From CAYGUK01 sp964352985 (lineage in GTDB: Bacteria > Pseudomonadota > Gammaproteobacteria > JAHCLG01), in NCBI GenBank assembly GCA_964352985.1, contig CAYGUK010000001.1:20842-84841 (forward strand): a DNA stretch of 64,000 nucleotides. The letters are read 5' to 3'. Position numbers and translations under genes: made by a program. Shown piece by piece: positions 46,453 through 55,319 of the stretch; the first letter of the stretch is position 1, and every line of letters begins with the position of its first letter. The notes below the pieces were generated by a model. The model did not search any database. It saw nothing but the letters and a program-made list of their open reading frames with translations, and had not been told where the DNA came from.

Positions 46453-47409
46453 ATGTTATTTAAGAATGTTCAACTATTTAGACTATGCGAAGATTTTCCC
46501 TTAAATGCAGAAGAATTAGATCAACGCTTACAAGAAAAGCAAGCTAAACCTTGCCATAAAATGGCTTTATTTAGTTATGGCTGGGTGAGTCCTTTTGGTG
46601 ATGAGAGTGAAGTCTTGGTTCATAGTTGCAATGGTTACATGCTTGTTAAAGCGAGAAAAGAAGAAAAAATATTACCCGCTTCTGTGATCAATGAAAACTG
46701 GCTCGATAAAATCAATCAAGTCGAAACCGCACAAGATAGACGACTTTCAACAAAAGAAAAAAAATCAATGAAAGAAGATGTCATCTTTGAATTATTACCT
46801 CAAGCATTTACACGTAAAGTTTATACACACGCCTATATCGATACAAAATCCAATTGTTTAGTTGTGGATACCAGTTCACACAGCAATGCCGAAGATTTAA
46901 TTACCTTAATGCGTGATTCGATTATGCGTTTTGATTTACGCCCACCCGAAACTAAAAATAATCCCGCTAGCGCGATGACAGATTGGTTATTAAACGATAG
47001 TATTACAAGCCCATTTGAGTTAGCTGATAATTGTGAAATGATCGATCCCAAGAGTGCCGCCGTCATTAAATGTCAACGTCACGAATTACAAGCCAAAACC
47101 ATTCGCAGTCATTTACGCGAAGGCAAGCAAGTAACAAAATTAGGTATTTGTTGGGATGAGAAAATAAAATTTACGTTACACGAAGATATGAGTCTCAAAG
47201 GCATTAAATATTTAGATCTATATAAAGAACAATTAGAAGAAGTCACTATCGAAACGAAAGCCCAACAAATTGATGCTGATTTTGCATTAATGTCAGGTGA
47301 ATTATCACATGTGATTAAATCGCTCATCAAAGAATGTGGCGGCTGGCAACGCATGTCTAAATTAAAAACTGAAGAAGTTGACGAAGTCGAAGAAGTTAAT
47401 GAAGAGTAA
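46453..47409 (+). CDS. rdgC: Recombination-associated protein RdgC
   Basis: A 318-residue protein. MLFKNVQLFRLCEDFPLNAEELDQRL, SYGWVSPFGDESEVLVHSCNGYMLVKARKEEKILPASVI and the Glu-rich C-terminus are diagnostic of RdgC. It forms a ring-shaped dimer on double-stranded DNA and restrains RecA function. It is a single gene, convergent with the J-domain-like gene (12 bases between the ends). Its last residues (EEVDEVEEVNEE) are a short acidic repeat. Confidence 0.96.
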   Translation: MLFKNVQLFRLCEDFPLNAEELDQRLQEKQAKPCHKMALFSYGWVSPFGDESEVLVHSCNGYMLVKARKEEKILPASVINENWLDKINQVETAQDRRLSTKEKKSMKEDVIFELLPQAFTRKVYTHAYIDTKSNCLVVDTSSHSNAEDLITLMRDSIMRFDLRPPETKNNPASAMTDWLLNDSITSPFELADNCEMIDPKSAAVIKCQRHELQAKTIRSHLREGKQVTKLGICWDEKIKFTLHEDMSLKGIKYLDLYKEQLEEVTIETKAQQIDADFALMSGELSHVIKSLIKECGGWQRMSKLKTEEVDEVEEVNEE

Positions 47410-47421
47410 TGCTCTTTTTTA

Positions 47422-48618
47422 TTATAAAGAGACAAAACTTTTTAAGCGCTGAATGTTGTCATCATCGTTGTTCGATTGACGCTTTCTTAACTGTTCACCG
47501 TAAACTATTGCTTTTTCAAATTTCTTGGTCATCTTATGACACATTTCAAAACTCGCAATGATTAAGTTAAAAAAATCAGACATAGCTTTATTGTAATTTG
47601 AGTCTGGATGATATTTTATTATCGCTTGTTTTATTTTTTTAGCATTATAAATTAAATTTTCTTGTTTGCATAATGGCGACATTTCAGGTGTTATTTTAAC
47701 ACAGTCACTATCCACTGCTTTTGTAAAATCTTCATAAGCTTCAGTAGGTGAAATCATCCAAAACAAATTAAGTAATTTAAATAAATTATTGTATATCGAA
47801 TTTTGCAGATGAGTAATAACAAACAAATTCTCATGAGCATTCCGCGTGATGTCAGCTTCAGTTGCCTCGCTAATTAAAAATTTTTGACCTACACTTTCAG
47901 AGAAATACTTTTTGATTGCTTCCTCAAGATCAGTAAAAAGATCTGAACAATACAGAATATCATCATTTATCTCAGGATTATACCGTATCTCAGTTTTAAG
48001 TTTTTTAATTATGTTAGAAATAATTTCATCCATTAATTTATTACATTGATCTTCAGAATCAAGTGTTTCTACCTTTTCTTCAAATTCTCTTAAACTTTTA
48101 TTTATGGATTCAATGAGTATAAGAGAAAGGGTATTAGCATTATCTCCAAATCCATTTTTTAAAATTGTTGTTAAATTAATGTCACAATATTGCCTAAACA
48201 TGGCCTTATGTTTTTGTTTAAGTAGCATGCTGACTGGGCTTTCTAGATTCACCTCAAGCTTTATGTATATATATTCATCTTGCGATATATTAATCGAATA
48301 TAACCCAATCTCACTCAGACTTAATGGATGACTTTCTTCGATACCCGATAAGTTTGGTAAATATTTATAACAATATCTATGATACTGTCTATTCACTTCC
48401 TTAATATCGTCAACACTTGCAAATCGCCAAATCGATGAAAAAAATTGCTCCCCATCATTTAGAAAGTTCTTCAAATTACTAATTAAAATAAAAAATGCTA
48501 AGTAAATTTGTTGATCACCATTTAAATTTTCAATGGGACTTATATCAACAAGACTTAGTTTCTTTTTGGAATCAATCATTTTATTTACGTGAATAGAGTA
48601 CATTTTCATCCTCTTCAT
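47422..48618 (-). CDS. Hypothetical helical protein with C-terminal J-domain-like segment; candidate effector
   Basis: A 398-residue soluble protein, helical throughout and rich in Asn, Ile and Lys. Near the C-terminus, KKIKQAIIKYHPDSNYNKAMSDF with IIASFEMC resembles the core of a J domain, including HPD at about 337-339 followed by a helix like FKEINEAYEVL. Helix I of a normal J domain is not obvious. If functional it could recruit a DnaK/Hsp70 partner, bacterial or host. The rest matches nothing I know. No signal peptide. The body composition and lack of conserved catalytic motifs resemble type IV secreted effectors; this is inference. Confidence 0.6.
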   Translation of the reverse strand: MKRMKMYSIHVNKMIDSKKKLSLVDISPIENLNGDQQIYLAFFILISNLKNFLNDGEQFFSSIWRFASVDDIKEVNRQYHRYCYKYLPNLSGIEESHPLSLSEIGLYSINISQDEYIYIKLEVNLESPVSMLLKQKHKAMFRQYCDINLTTILKNGFGDNANTLSLILIESINKSLREFEEKVETLDSEDQCNKLMDEIISNIIKKLKTEIRYNPEINDDILYCSDLFTDLEEAIKKYFSESVGQKFLISEATEADITRNAHENLFVITHLQNSIYNNLFKLLNLFWMISPTEAYEDFTKAVDSDCVKITPEMSPLCKQENLIYNAKKIKQAIIKYHPDSNYNKAMSDFFNLIIASFEMCHKMTKKFEKAIVYGEQLRKRQSNNDDDNIQRLKSFVSL

Positions 48619-48925
48619 AGTTTAAAACATTTGCCTTTAAGCAACACAAACGCAAAGACTCATTTGAAAATAAATTTGGAAAACAATCAGATAATTCAAA
48701 GATACCCTTTGAAAAATTGGCGCTTCATGCAAACAGATTGAATTAATTTTTTATTTATTTTTATCTATAAAAGACTTACACAAGTTAAATGAATTCATGC
48801 GAATTTTATCTATATATACATAAATAAAAACATTACTTCTATACGAAAAATTTTGGGGTGTTTAAAATATGTTATAAAAGAAAATAGCCATTTAGATATT
48901 TTTAAGGGAATCTTATAACAAGATA
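48619..48925. other. Intergenic, 307 bp
   Basis: Very AT-rich. No ORF, no clear promoter pair and no convincing terminator were seen. It contains the 5' upstream region of the J-domain-like gene and the 3' end of the glycerate kinase transcript. Confidence 0.3.
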
Positions 48926-50041
48926 TTAATTCGATTTTTTTAATGCAAAAACAAAATCGATAACATTTGTGCCTGTTAAACCTTTTGTGATGATATCGCC
49001 AGAAGCGACTAAATAAGGACTACTGTTCGCCGTTTTAAGATACTCATTTATATCTAATCCTTTTATCTCGCCACGATAAATTGTTTTACCATCAACTAAA
49101 CCACCGGCATAAGAAGTTGGGCCATCATTACCGTCACTGGCGGCAGATAAAATAAAACAGTCGTCATGTCCTTTAATATATTTCGCTGCAACTAACGCTA
49201 AATGTTGATTACGTCCTCCTAATCCACAATTTGGTGGCAAACGCATCGTCGTTTCACCTCCATATAAATATAAACCCGGTGGCGCTTGCAATAGATTTTC
49301 AGCTATCTTTTGTCCTTGAACTTCTGCATTGCCTTGTAAAGGTAAACCTATTTCAACAGGTAACTGGCAAGCCATCGCTGCTTTTGAAACAGCATTTAAT
49401 GAAAAGGTATTATTCGCAATGATATGAGAATTTTTTTCTTGATATAAAAGACCCGATCCAATCACTGCAAGATCATCATTCATTACATCGGAAATAATTA
49501 ATTGGGTGACAGCTTGATTCGAAAAATATTGTCGTAATCCGCCATATTTTATTTTGGAATATTGTTGACGCTCGAGATTGATTTCATGAATATCACAATC
49601 ATGATTTAATAATTTAATATTTAAATTTTGCCAATCTTGTAGCGAAATATTATCGGTTAAAACTTCAACTAATGATGAGGCGCCACCTGACAATAAAAAT
49701 AAAACATGATGATCGAAAGGCGTCGCACGACAAAATTTAATTAACTGCTGACCGGCATCAAGACTTGTTTGATCGGGTATGGGATGTGCCGATTCAATTG
49801 TTTGCCACGGTAATTTTTCACTAAAACCTTTTTTAGTGATCACCATTGCACGTTGTATACGTTGGCCTAAAATTTCACCTGCACCTTTGGCCATCGCAGA
49901 AGCCGCTTTGCCTATAGCAATCATGCTCACTGCATCACACTTTAATTCATTCTCTTTTAAATAGCGTCGCACACCAGTCTGACCATTTGCTGAAGCCAAA
50001 GCGATATCATAAAAATAAAGTAATCTTTGTCGTTCAATCAT
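48926..50041 (-). CDS. Glycerate 2-kinase (MOFRL/DUF4147 type)
   Basis: A 371-residue protein. MIAIGKAASAMAKGAG, VITKKGF, SAHPIPDQTSLDAGQQL, LFLLSGGASSLVE, LIISDVMNDDLAVIGSG, YGGETTMRLP and GRNQHLALVAA are the blocks of the GckA/TtuD family; the final AASDGNDGPTSYAGGLVDG is characteristic. It phosphorylates D-glycerate at C2, feeding lower glycolysis. It is somewhat shorter than the usual 410-440 residues, but no motif is missing by eye. It is divergent from malic enzyme, sharing a 73-base promoter interval. Confidence 0.88.
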   Translation of the reverse strand: MIERQRLLYFYDIALASANGQTGVRRYLKENELKCDAVSMIAIGKAASAMAKGAGEILGQRIQRAMVITKKGFSEKLPWQTIESAHPIPDQTSLDAGQQLIKFCRATPFDHHVLFLLSGGASSLVEVLTDNISLQDWQNLNIKLLNHDCDIHEINLERQQYSKIKYGGLRQYFSNQAVTQLIISDVMNDDLAVIGSGLLYQEKNSHIIANNTFSLNAVSKAAMACQLPVEIGLPLQGNAEVQGQKIAENLLQAPPGLYLYGGETTMRLPPNCGLGGRNQHLALVAAKYIKGHDDCFILSAASDGNDGPTSYAGGLVDGKTIYRGEIKGLDINEYLKTANSSPYLVASGDIITKGLTGTNVIDFVFALKKSN

Positions 50042-50114
50042 TTGCAGCTTGCACCTCTACTGCCATTGGGCTATGCTAATTTTTATAACTTTCACGCTAT
50101 CAAGGAGTTACCTC

Positions 50115-51848
50115 ATGTTATTGTTCAAAGAAGTTCGTGATGAAAAAGGCAATGTGACACATATCGAAACCAGTCTCAAGGGCCATCAACTTCTTAACGC
50201 GGCGAAGCTAAATAAATGTAATGCTTTTTCAAATGAAGAACGCAAAATATTTGGACTCACAGGAAAACTCCCTTATGAAGTAGAAACACTCGAGCAACAA
50301 GCCGCTCGAATTTATAAACAAAATCATGAAATGTCGAATAATCTACAAAAGAATATTCATTTAACTTCTTTGCGTGATATGAATGAAACACTTTATTTCA
50401 AAGTGGTCGGCGATAATATCAAAGAAATGTTACCCATTATTTATACGCCAACAGTGGGTGAAGCAGTAGAACATTTTAGTCTAGAAATGCGTAAACCACG
50501 TGGACTTTATTTATCTTTCCCTGAAATTGATCGCGTTGATGAAATATTAGATAACCGTCTCAACCAATTTGTTAAATTAATTGTTGCCACTGATGGCGAA
50601 GGTGTTTTAGGTATTGGTGATCAAGGTGTGGGCGGTATGAATATTAGTATCGCTAAATTAAATGTTTATACCCTTTGTGGTGGTATCCATCCTCACCATG
50701 TATTACCTATGCAATTAGATGTCGGAACTAATAATGAAAAACTATTAAATGATCCGATGTATTTAGGTTGGCGTCATGAAAGAATCGAAGGTGATAAATA
50801 TTATGACTTTATCGACAAATTTGTCACGGCTGTTCATAAAAAGTTTCCTCATATTTATCTTCATTGGGAAGACTTTGGCCGTGAAAATGCTCGCACCATT
50901 TTAAATAAATATCGCGATAAAATTTGTACTTTCAATGATGATATTCAAGGCACAGGTGCGGTAACACTTGCCACAGTGCTTGCGGGTATTAAAGCAAATG
51001 ATGAAGAAATCACTGATCAAAGAGTCGTAATATTAGGTGGTGGCACGGCAGGTTGTGGTGTTGCTGATCAAATTAAAGCGGCGATGATGAAACATGGATT
51101 ATCTGAAAAAGACGCAGCCGCACGCTTTTGGATTGTTGATCGTCAAGGCTTATTAATGAGTGATATGAATAATCTCACTTTCTTCCAAGAACCTTATGCA
51201 AGATCACGTGATGATATTTCAAATTGGAAATTAACTGACGCGAATAATATTCAACTCGTTGATGTTGTTAAAAATGCGAAACCCACCATTTTAATTGGCT
51301 GTTCGACTGTCACCGGTGCGTTTACTGAAGAAATTATTAAATTCATGGATAGCTATACGCCAAATCATCCTATTATTTTACCGTTATCTAATCCAACTTC
51401 TAAAGCAGAACAAACGCCAACGAATATTTTAAAATGGACCAATGGTAAAGCCTTAATTGGTACAGGTAGTCCATTTGCACCTGTTGATTTTAATGGTCGT
51501 GAATATGTTATCGCCCAAACAAATAATGCCCTAGTTTATCCTGGTATTGGTTTAGGGATCACAACTTCATTAGCAAAACATGTCACAGATGAATTAATTT
51601 GGACGGCATGTTCCACCCTCAGTGATAATTCCCCCGCAATCAAAGATAAAAGCAAACCTTTATTACCCGACTTAAAAGATGTCAGAAAAGTAAATCGTGA
51701 AATCGGCATTGCTGTAGCAAAACGTGCTCGCAAAGATGGTTTAGCTCGAATCGACGATAGTCTTGATATTGAAACAGAAATTGATAAAAACATGTGGGAA
51801 CCAAAATATTATGACTATAAATTAGTTGATGAAGTGCAATGTAAATAG
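50115..51848 (+). CDS. NAD-dependent malic enzyme
   Basis: A 577-residue protein. ETLYFKVVGDNIKEMLPIIYTPTVGEA, RGLYLSFPE, GVLGIGDQGVGGMNISIAKL, WEDFGRENARTIL with FNDDIQGTGAVTLATVLAG, and the NAD fold VVILGGGTAGCGVADQI mark the long (about 560-residue) malic enzyme class, like MaeA. It oxidatively decarboxylates malate to pyruvate. The frame extends upstream to 50049, but the ATG at 50115 follows a strong AAGGAG site, so I take that as the start. First gene of a tight four-gene run (gaps 10, 18 and 14 bases). Confidence 0.95.
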   Translation: MLLFKEVRDEKGNVTHIETSLKGHQLLNAAKLNKCNAFSNEERKIFGLTGKLPYEVETLEQQAARIYKQNHEMSNNLQKNIHLTSLRDMNETLYFKVVGDNIKEMLPIIYTPTVGEAVEHFSLEMRKPRGLYLSFPEIDRVDEILDNRLNQFVKLIVATDGEGVLGIGDQGVGGMNISIAKLNVYTLCGGIHPHHVLPMQLDVGTNNEKLLNDPMYLGWRHERIEGDKYYDFIDKFVTAVHKKFPHIYLHWEDFGRENARTILNKYRDKICTFNDDIQGTGAVTLATVLAGIKANDEEITDQRVVILGGGTAGCGVADQIKAAMMKHGLSEKDAAARFWIVDRQGLLMSDMNNLTFFQEPYARSRDDISNWKLTDANNIQLVDVVKNAKPTILIGCSTVTGAFTEEIIKFMDSYTPNHPIILPLSNPTSKAEQTPTNILKWTNGKALIGTGSPFAPVDFNGREYVIAQTNNALVYPGIGLGITTSLAKHVTDELIWTACSTLSDNSPAIKDKSKPLLPDLKDVRKVNREIGIAVAKRARKDGLARIDDSLDIETEIDKNMWEPKYYDYKLVDEVQCK

Positions 51849-51858
51849 TTAGCACCAA

Positions 51859-52776
51859 ATGACAACAGCATTCATTACTCATGATGTTTGTCATTTACAT
51901 GAAATGACAAATCAGCATCCCGAATGCCCAGCTCGACTTGATGCAATTAAACGCTATTTACAAGAAACTAAAATACTCAATAAACTTAGAGTCATGGAAG
52001 CAAACAAAATAAACCGAGAATGGCTCACGCTAGCTCATGATGAAAATTATATTGAAAAAATTTTTAGTTTAGCACCAAAAGATAATTTAATTTATCTCGA
52101 TCCCGATACCGCTATGAATATTCATAGTTTAGATGCCGCACTTTATGCCGTGGGTAGTAATGTTTTAGCCGTTGATTTGCTTTTAAAAAATAAAATAAAA
52201 AATGCGTTCTGTGCGGTGCGCCCTCCGGGTCATCATGCAGAAATTAATTCTGCGATGGGCTTTTGTCTTTTTAATAATATTGCGATTGCTGCAAAATATG
52301 CGCTAGAAAATAAAGGTTTAAAAAAAGTTGCTATTATCGATTTTGATGTTCACCATGGGAATGGCACTGAAGATATCATCGCTAACGATGACAGAATTTT
52401 ATTTTGTTCTTCATTTCAACATCCCTTTTATCCTTTTTCGGGTAACGACACAGAATCTTCCCATATTATCAATTTACCGCTCTCAGCTGGCTCTGATGGA
52501 AAATCAGCACATCAATTAATGAAAGAACATTGGTGGCCGGCACTACTGGATTTTAAACCCGAATTAATTTTTATCTCCGCAGGCTTTGATGCGCATCAAG
52601 AAGATCCACTGGGTAATCTTAATTTTACGACTGAAAATTATTTTGAAATCACCCAAGATATTGTGGAGATTGCTAAACAATGCTGTGAATCTCGCCTTGT
52701 CTCAAGTTTGGAAGGTGGCTATAATTTAAAGGCACTCGCAGAAAGTGTGGGCGCACATATCAATGCTTTATTGTAA
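51859..52776 (+). CDS. Histone-deacetylase-superfamily amidohydrolase
   Basis: A 305-residue protein. HPECPARLDAI, AVRPPGHHAE (catalytic His pair), GFCLFNNIAIAA, VAIIDFDVHHGNGT (zinc-binding Asp and His), FISAGFDAHQEDPLG (zinc Asp) and LEGGYNLKALAES are intact, so it should be an active zinc deacetylase of the class II/acetylpolyamine-amidohydrolase-like bacterial group. Substrates could be acetylated proteins, polyamines or small amides. It is coupled to malic enzyme by a ten-base gap. The polyamine operon elsewhere in the window makes acetylpolyamine a reasonable but unproven guess. Confidence 0.9.
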   Translation: MTTAFITHDVCHLHEMTNQHPECPARLDAIKRYLQETKILNKLRVMEANKINREWLTLAHDENYIEKIFSLAPKDNLIYLDPDTAMNIHSLDAALYAVGSNVLAVDLLLKNKIKNAFCAVRPPGHHAEINSAMGFCLFNNIAIAAKYALENKGLKKVAIIDFDVHHGNGTEDIIANDDRILFCSSFQHPFYPFSGNDTESSHIINLPLSAGSDGKSAHQLMKEHWWPALLDFKPELIFISAGFDAHQEDPLGNLNFTTENYFEITQDIVEIAKQCCESRLVSSLEGGYNLKALAESVGAHINALL

Positions 52777-52794
52777 TAATCACTGAGTTTAATC

Positions 52795-53934
52795 ATGGCA
52801 AATAGTAATCTTCCTCCTGAAAAAAAACAAGAACAATCACTTAGCGACGAAATGGCAGCGTCATTAATGGCTAATCAACAAAAACATCCTCAACCTACTT
52901 TCAGTGAAATACATCCTGAAGAAATCACTGACATTCCTAAACCAACACCTAAACCGAAATTCAAACCCAAGCATGCGCTAAAGCTTGGGATTCAATTTAT
53001 ATTTATTGCAGCGACGATTGTTTCGCTGGCTGTTCCCGGTTTAAATGTTGCTGTTGCAACGTGTGCGGTTGTTGGCGCATTCTCTGTGGGTTTATTTGCC
53101 TGGAAAAATCGTTATTTTAATCCCAGTTGGCGTCCTTGGAATTCACAACCTTTTTATCGAAAAGGAAAACAACCTCACTCCATGCAACGCCGGATGCTTA
53201 AAAATATTGGGATCACGTTGGGTGCGATTACTGCTATCGTTGCCACCGTAGCACTTGTGGCTTTTCCACCGGTTGCAGGCGCCATCGCAATTGCGATGGC
53301 GGTAATTGGCTTAGGTGTGGTTGCCGCAACTTTAGTTGATGCGGCATATAAATATTTTAAATCCGAACCTCACCCTACCCCAACGCAAAATAAAAAAGAA
53401 ATCGCAAAAGAACAAATTGAAAATGCTGAAAAAAATGAAGAAATTGAGCAGGAAAATCTACAACATGATTTACTAGAAAATGTCCATTTAACACTGGATA
53501 ATCCAGGCTTAAGTGCCAATGAACCCTCGGCGCCTATGGTAAATCAAATAAATCCAGAACTTAATCCTGAACTAATGCCAGAACCTAAACCTGAGCCAAC
53601 TCCAGAACCTAGACCTGAGCCAATTCCAGAATTAGAACTACAACCCAAAGAAAAAAATGATCCTATTATCGATAGTGAATTAGAAATTCTACAACAACTC
53701 ACCCAAGGTGATGCTAAGGAATTACAACGAATCAAACACCATATACCCGTTGACTTGCCTGAAGAGAAATTACCTGGTGAGGAAGATTCTGCTATTAAAC
53801 CGAAACCCACACCTAAAGAAGAAGAAAAAGAAGATGACGATGATGCTGAAGGTGATGGTGAAGGTGAAGGTGAAGGTGATGGTGATGGTGATGGTGATGG
53901 TGAAAACCATTTTAGTCCAACTGATCGCATGTAA
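52795..53934 (+). CDS. Membrane protein with Pro-Glu repeats and Gly/Asp/Glu tail; unknown
   Basis: A 379-residue protein. An N-terminal soluble Pro/Lys-rich stretch (1-55) is followed by two pairs of hydrophobic helices (about 60-100 and 145-185; the second is Ala/Val-rich). A charged coiled-coil-like segment follows (200-235), then a run of Pro-Glu dipeptides of the form PEP-x-PEP (about 255-285), and a C-terminal low-complexity tail of alternating Gly with Asp or Glu (about 350-372) encoded by a six-base DNA repeat. There is no signal peptide. The layout (hydrophobic hairpins plus long disordered acidic tail) is seen in secreted effectors that insert into host membranes, but also in unrelated envelope proteins. 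No family recognised. It sits between the HDAC-like gene and the rhodanese gene with 18- and 14-base gaps. Confidence 0.7.
   Translation: MANSNLPPEKKQEQSLSDEMAASLMANQQKHPQPTFSEIHPEEITDIPKPTPKPKFKPKHALKLGIQFIFIAATIVSLAVPGLNVAVATCAVVGAFSVGLFAWKNRYFNPSWRPWNSQPFYRKGKQPHSMQRRMLKNIGITLGAITAIVATVALVAFPPVAGAIAIAMAVIGLGVVAATLVDAAYKYFKSEPHPTPTQNKKEIAKEQIENAEKNEEIEQENLQHDLLENVHLTLDNPGLSANEPSAPMVNQINPELNPELMPEPKPEPTPEPRPEPIPELELQPKEKNDPIIDSELEILQQLTQGDAKELQRIKHHIPVDLPEEKLPGEEDSAIKPKPTPKEEEKEDDDDAEGDGEGEGEGDGDGDGDGENHFSPTDRM
53847..53910 (+). repeat. Hexanucleotide coding repeat (GGTGAW-type)
   Basis: About nine or ten tandem units of GGTGAT/GGTGAA within the end of the preceding gene, encoding alternating Gly and Asp/Glu. 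Slipped-strand changes in six-base steps would keep the frame and alter only tail length. Confidence 0.8.
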
Positions 53935-53948
53935 GGAAAAGCAAAACC

Positions 53949-54332
53949 ATGGATACTAAACCAATTAACATCTCTAAAGAATTTGAAGCCCTCTTCGAAG
54001 ACGCGAGAACTCGCGTCAAAGAATTATCATTAGATGAAACTGAAAAATTAATCGCACCACCCAAAAAATTTCATTTAATTGATGTGAGAGATAAAGAAGA
54101 ATTTGATGTCGCTCATATCAATAATGCGATACATCTTTCCAAAGGTTGGCTAGAAGCAAAAATCCATCTACACGTCCATAATAAAAAAGATAACATCATA
54201 TTATATTGTGGTGGTGGCCATCGTTCATTATTAGCTGCCGATAATTTACAAAAAATGGGTTATGAAAATGTCTATTCAATGAATGGTGGGATTAAAGCCT
54301 GGGTAAATGCAGGCAAACCTGTAACTGAATAG
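53949..54332 (+). CDS. Single-domain rhodanese
   Basis: A 127-residue protein with one rhodanese domain. FHLIDVRDKEEFDVAHINNAIHL is the N-terminal signature. The active-site loop is LYCGGGHRSLLAADNL with the catalytic Cys in YCGGGHRS, and the end GGIKAWVNAGKPV is typical. It moves sulfane sulfur (thiosulfate to cyanide in vitro; in the cell often persulfide carriage). No signal peptide, so it is cytosolic. Last gene of the malic-enzyme block. Confidence 0.92.
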   Translation: MDTKPINISKEFEALFEDARTRVKELSLDETEKLIAPPKKFHLIDVRDKEEFDVAHINNAIHLSKGWLEAKIHLHVHNKKDNIILYCGGGHRSLLAADNLQKMGYENVYSMNGGIKAWVNAGKPVTE

Positions 54333-54777
54333 TTGTTTAAGACTTTAATAGTTTCAGAACAGTCACACGGTGCCAAAAGGATACTTCTGGTATTATCTAT
54401 ATAACTAACACAAAATTACGAAAAATATTGCTTGAATATTACTCAACCAATTAGAAATGGGAGAAATTGATCCTCAATAAAATAATTGTTATTTTTATGT
54501 AATCATTTAGCCTTTTTTGATTTCAACTAATAGTGTTATAACAAACGCCTATCTATCAAACAATGCAAGTCAAGAACAGCCATAATCACGCCCTTAATGT
54601 TATAACATTACCTTGTCTGTTCTAGATAGATAAAAGTCCAACTTAAATCTTAGTTATTCTCGTTAAAGTACTTAGGTATTTTTTGGCAAAAAACAAGAAA
54701 TGCTTATCATCAAGTCTGAGAAAATACAATGCATAATATTTCTCAAAACTAGTTTGCTATTTAAAATAGTTTTTTGA
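54333..54777. other. Intergenic, 445 bp, with paired palindromes
   Basis: No ORF is supported. It contains two identical palindromes TGTTATAACA (54534-54543 and 54598-54607), 64 bases apart, with nested inverted repeats between and after them (TATCTATC...GATAGATA and GAACAG...CTGTTC). These could be regulator sites or an RNA fold; see findings. Confidence 0.5.
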
Positions 54778-55260
54778 TCAAGGTTTTATTACTTTAATCC
54801 CAAACTCTTTACGTAAATCACAAAGCTTCATATTGCAAAAAGGTTCAGGTTGATGCCAAGGCCATTTTTTTTTCATGCGTAATGCGCGAAAGATAACGAA
54901 TAAACTCACAGGGATATATTTCGTAAATTGCAAATAAACTCGCCATTTATATTTATATTTTTTCAGGTAGCTTTTAAGAACAACATCATAATCAACAAAA
55001 TTAAAAAATTTTAAATAGCCTTTGAGGGTGACATCCGAACCAAATAAAGTCCAGAGGTCATTCACCGTTTCGCCTCGAATCTCAAAAGGAATCGTACCAA
55101 ATAATACATGGGTAAAATCATGTTTGCGAAACCATGAACTCGCTTCATCATCACCATTATTTTTATTTAAATGCGCATAACCGTTGGTGTATTCTTTTAA
55201 GCCCTCAAGCAAAGTTTGTTCGGAGTGTTGATTTAAATATTGAAATTGCTTTTTCGCCAT
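54778..55260 (-). CDS. Coq4-like protein
   Basis: A 160-residue protein. RKHDFTHVLFGTIPFEIRGE resembles the HDxxH...E metal-site motif of Coq4 proteins (ubiquinone biosynthesis scaffold/C1-decarboxylase family); the spacing to the Glu is one residue longer than in the usual HDxxH-x11-E. The length is shorter than eukaryotic Coq4 and the C-terminus ends near a short conserved-looking block (HQPEPFCNMKLCDLRKEFGI). The ubiquinone enzyme Coq7 is also encoded in the window, at 14.7 kb. Recognition rests on one motif, so this is moderate at best. Confidence 0.55.
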   Translation of the reverse strand: MAKKQFQYLNQHSEQTLLEGLKEYTNGYAHLNKNNGDDEASSWFRKHDFTHVLFGTIPFEIRGETVNDLWTLFGSDVTLKGYLKFFNFVDYDVVLKSYLKKYKYKWRVYLQFTKYIPVSLFVIFRALRMKKKWPWHQPEPFCNMKLCDLRKEFGIKVIKP

Positions 55261-55319
55261 GGTGATTTAATTCCTTTGCCAAGTTTTAACTTGCTTTTTA
55301 ACTGAAATTCATTATTTAT

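Noticed and set aside
53847..53910. CRISPR-like or mini-satellite array
   Set aside because: The units are six bases, contiguous, with no spacers, and in frame with a coding sequence; it is a low-complexity coding repeat.
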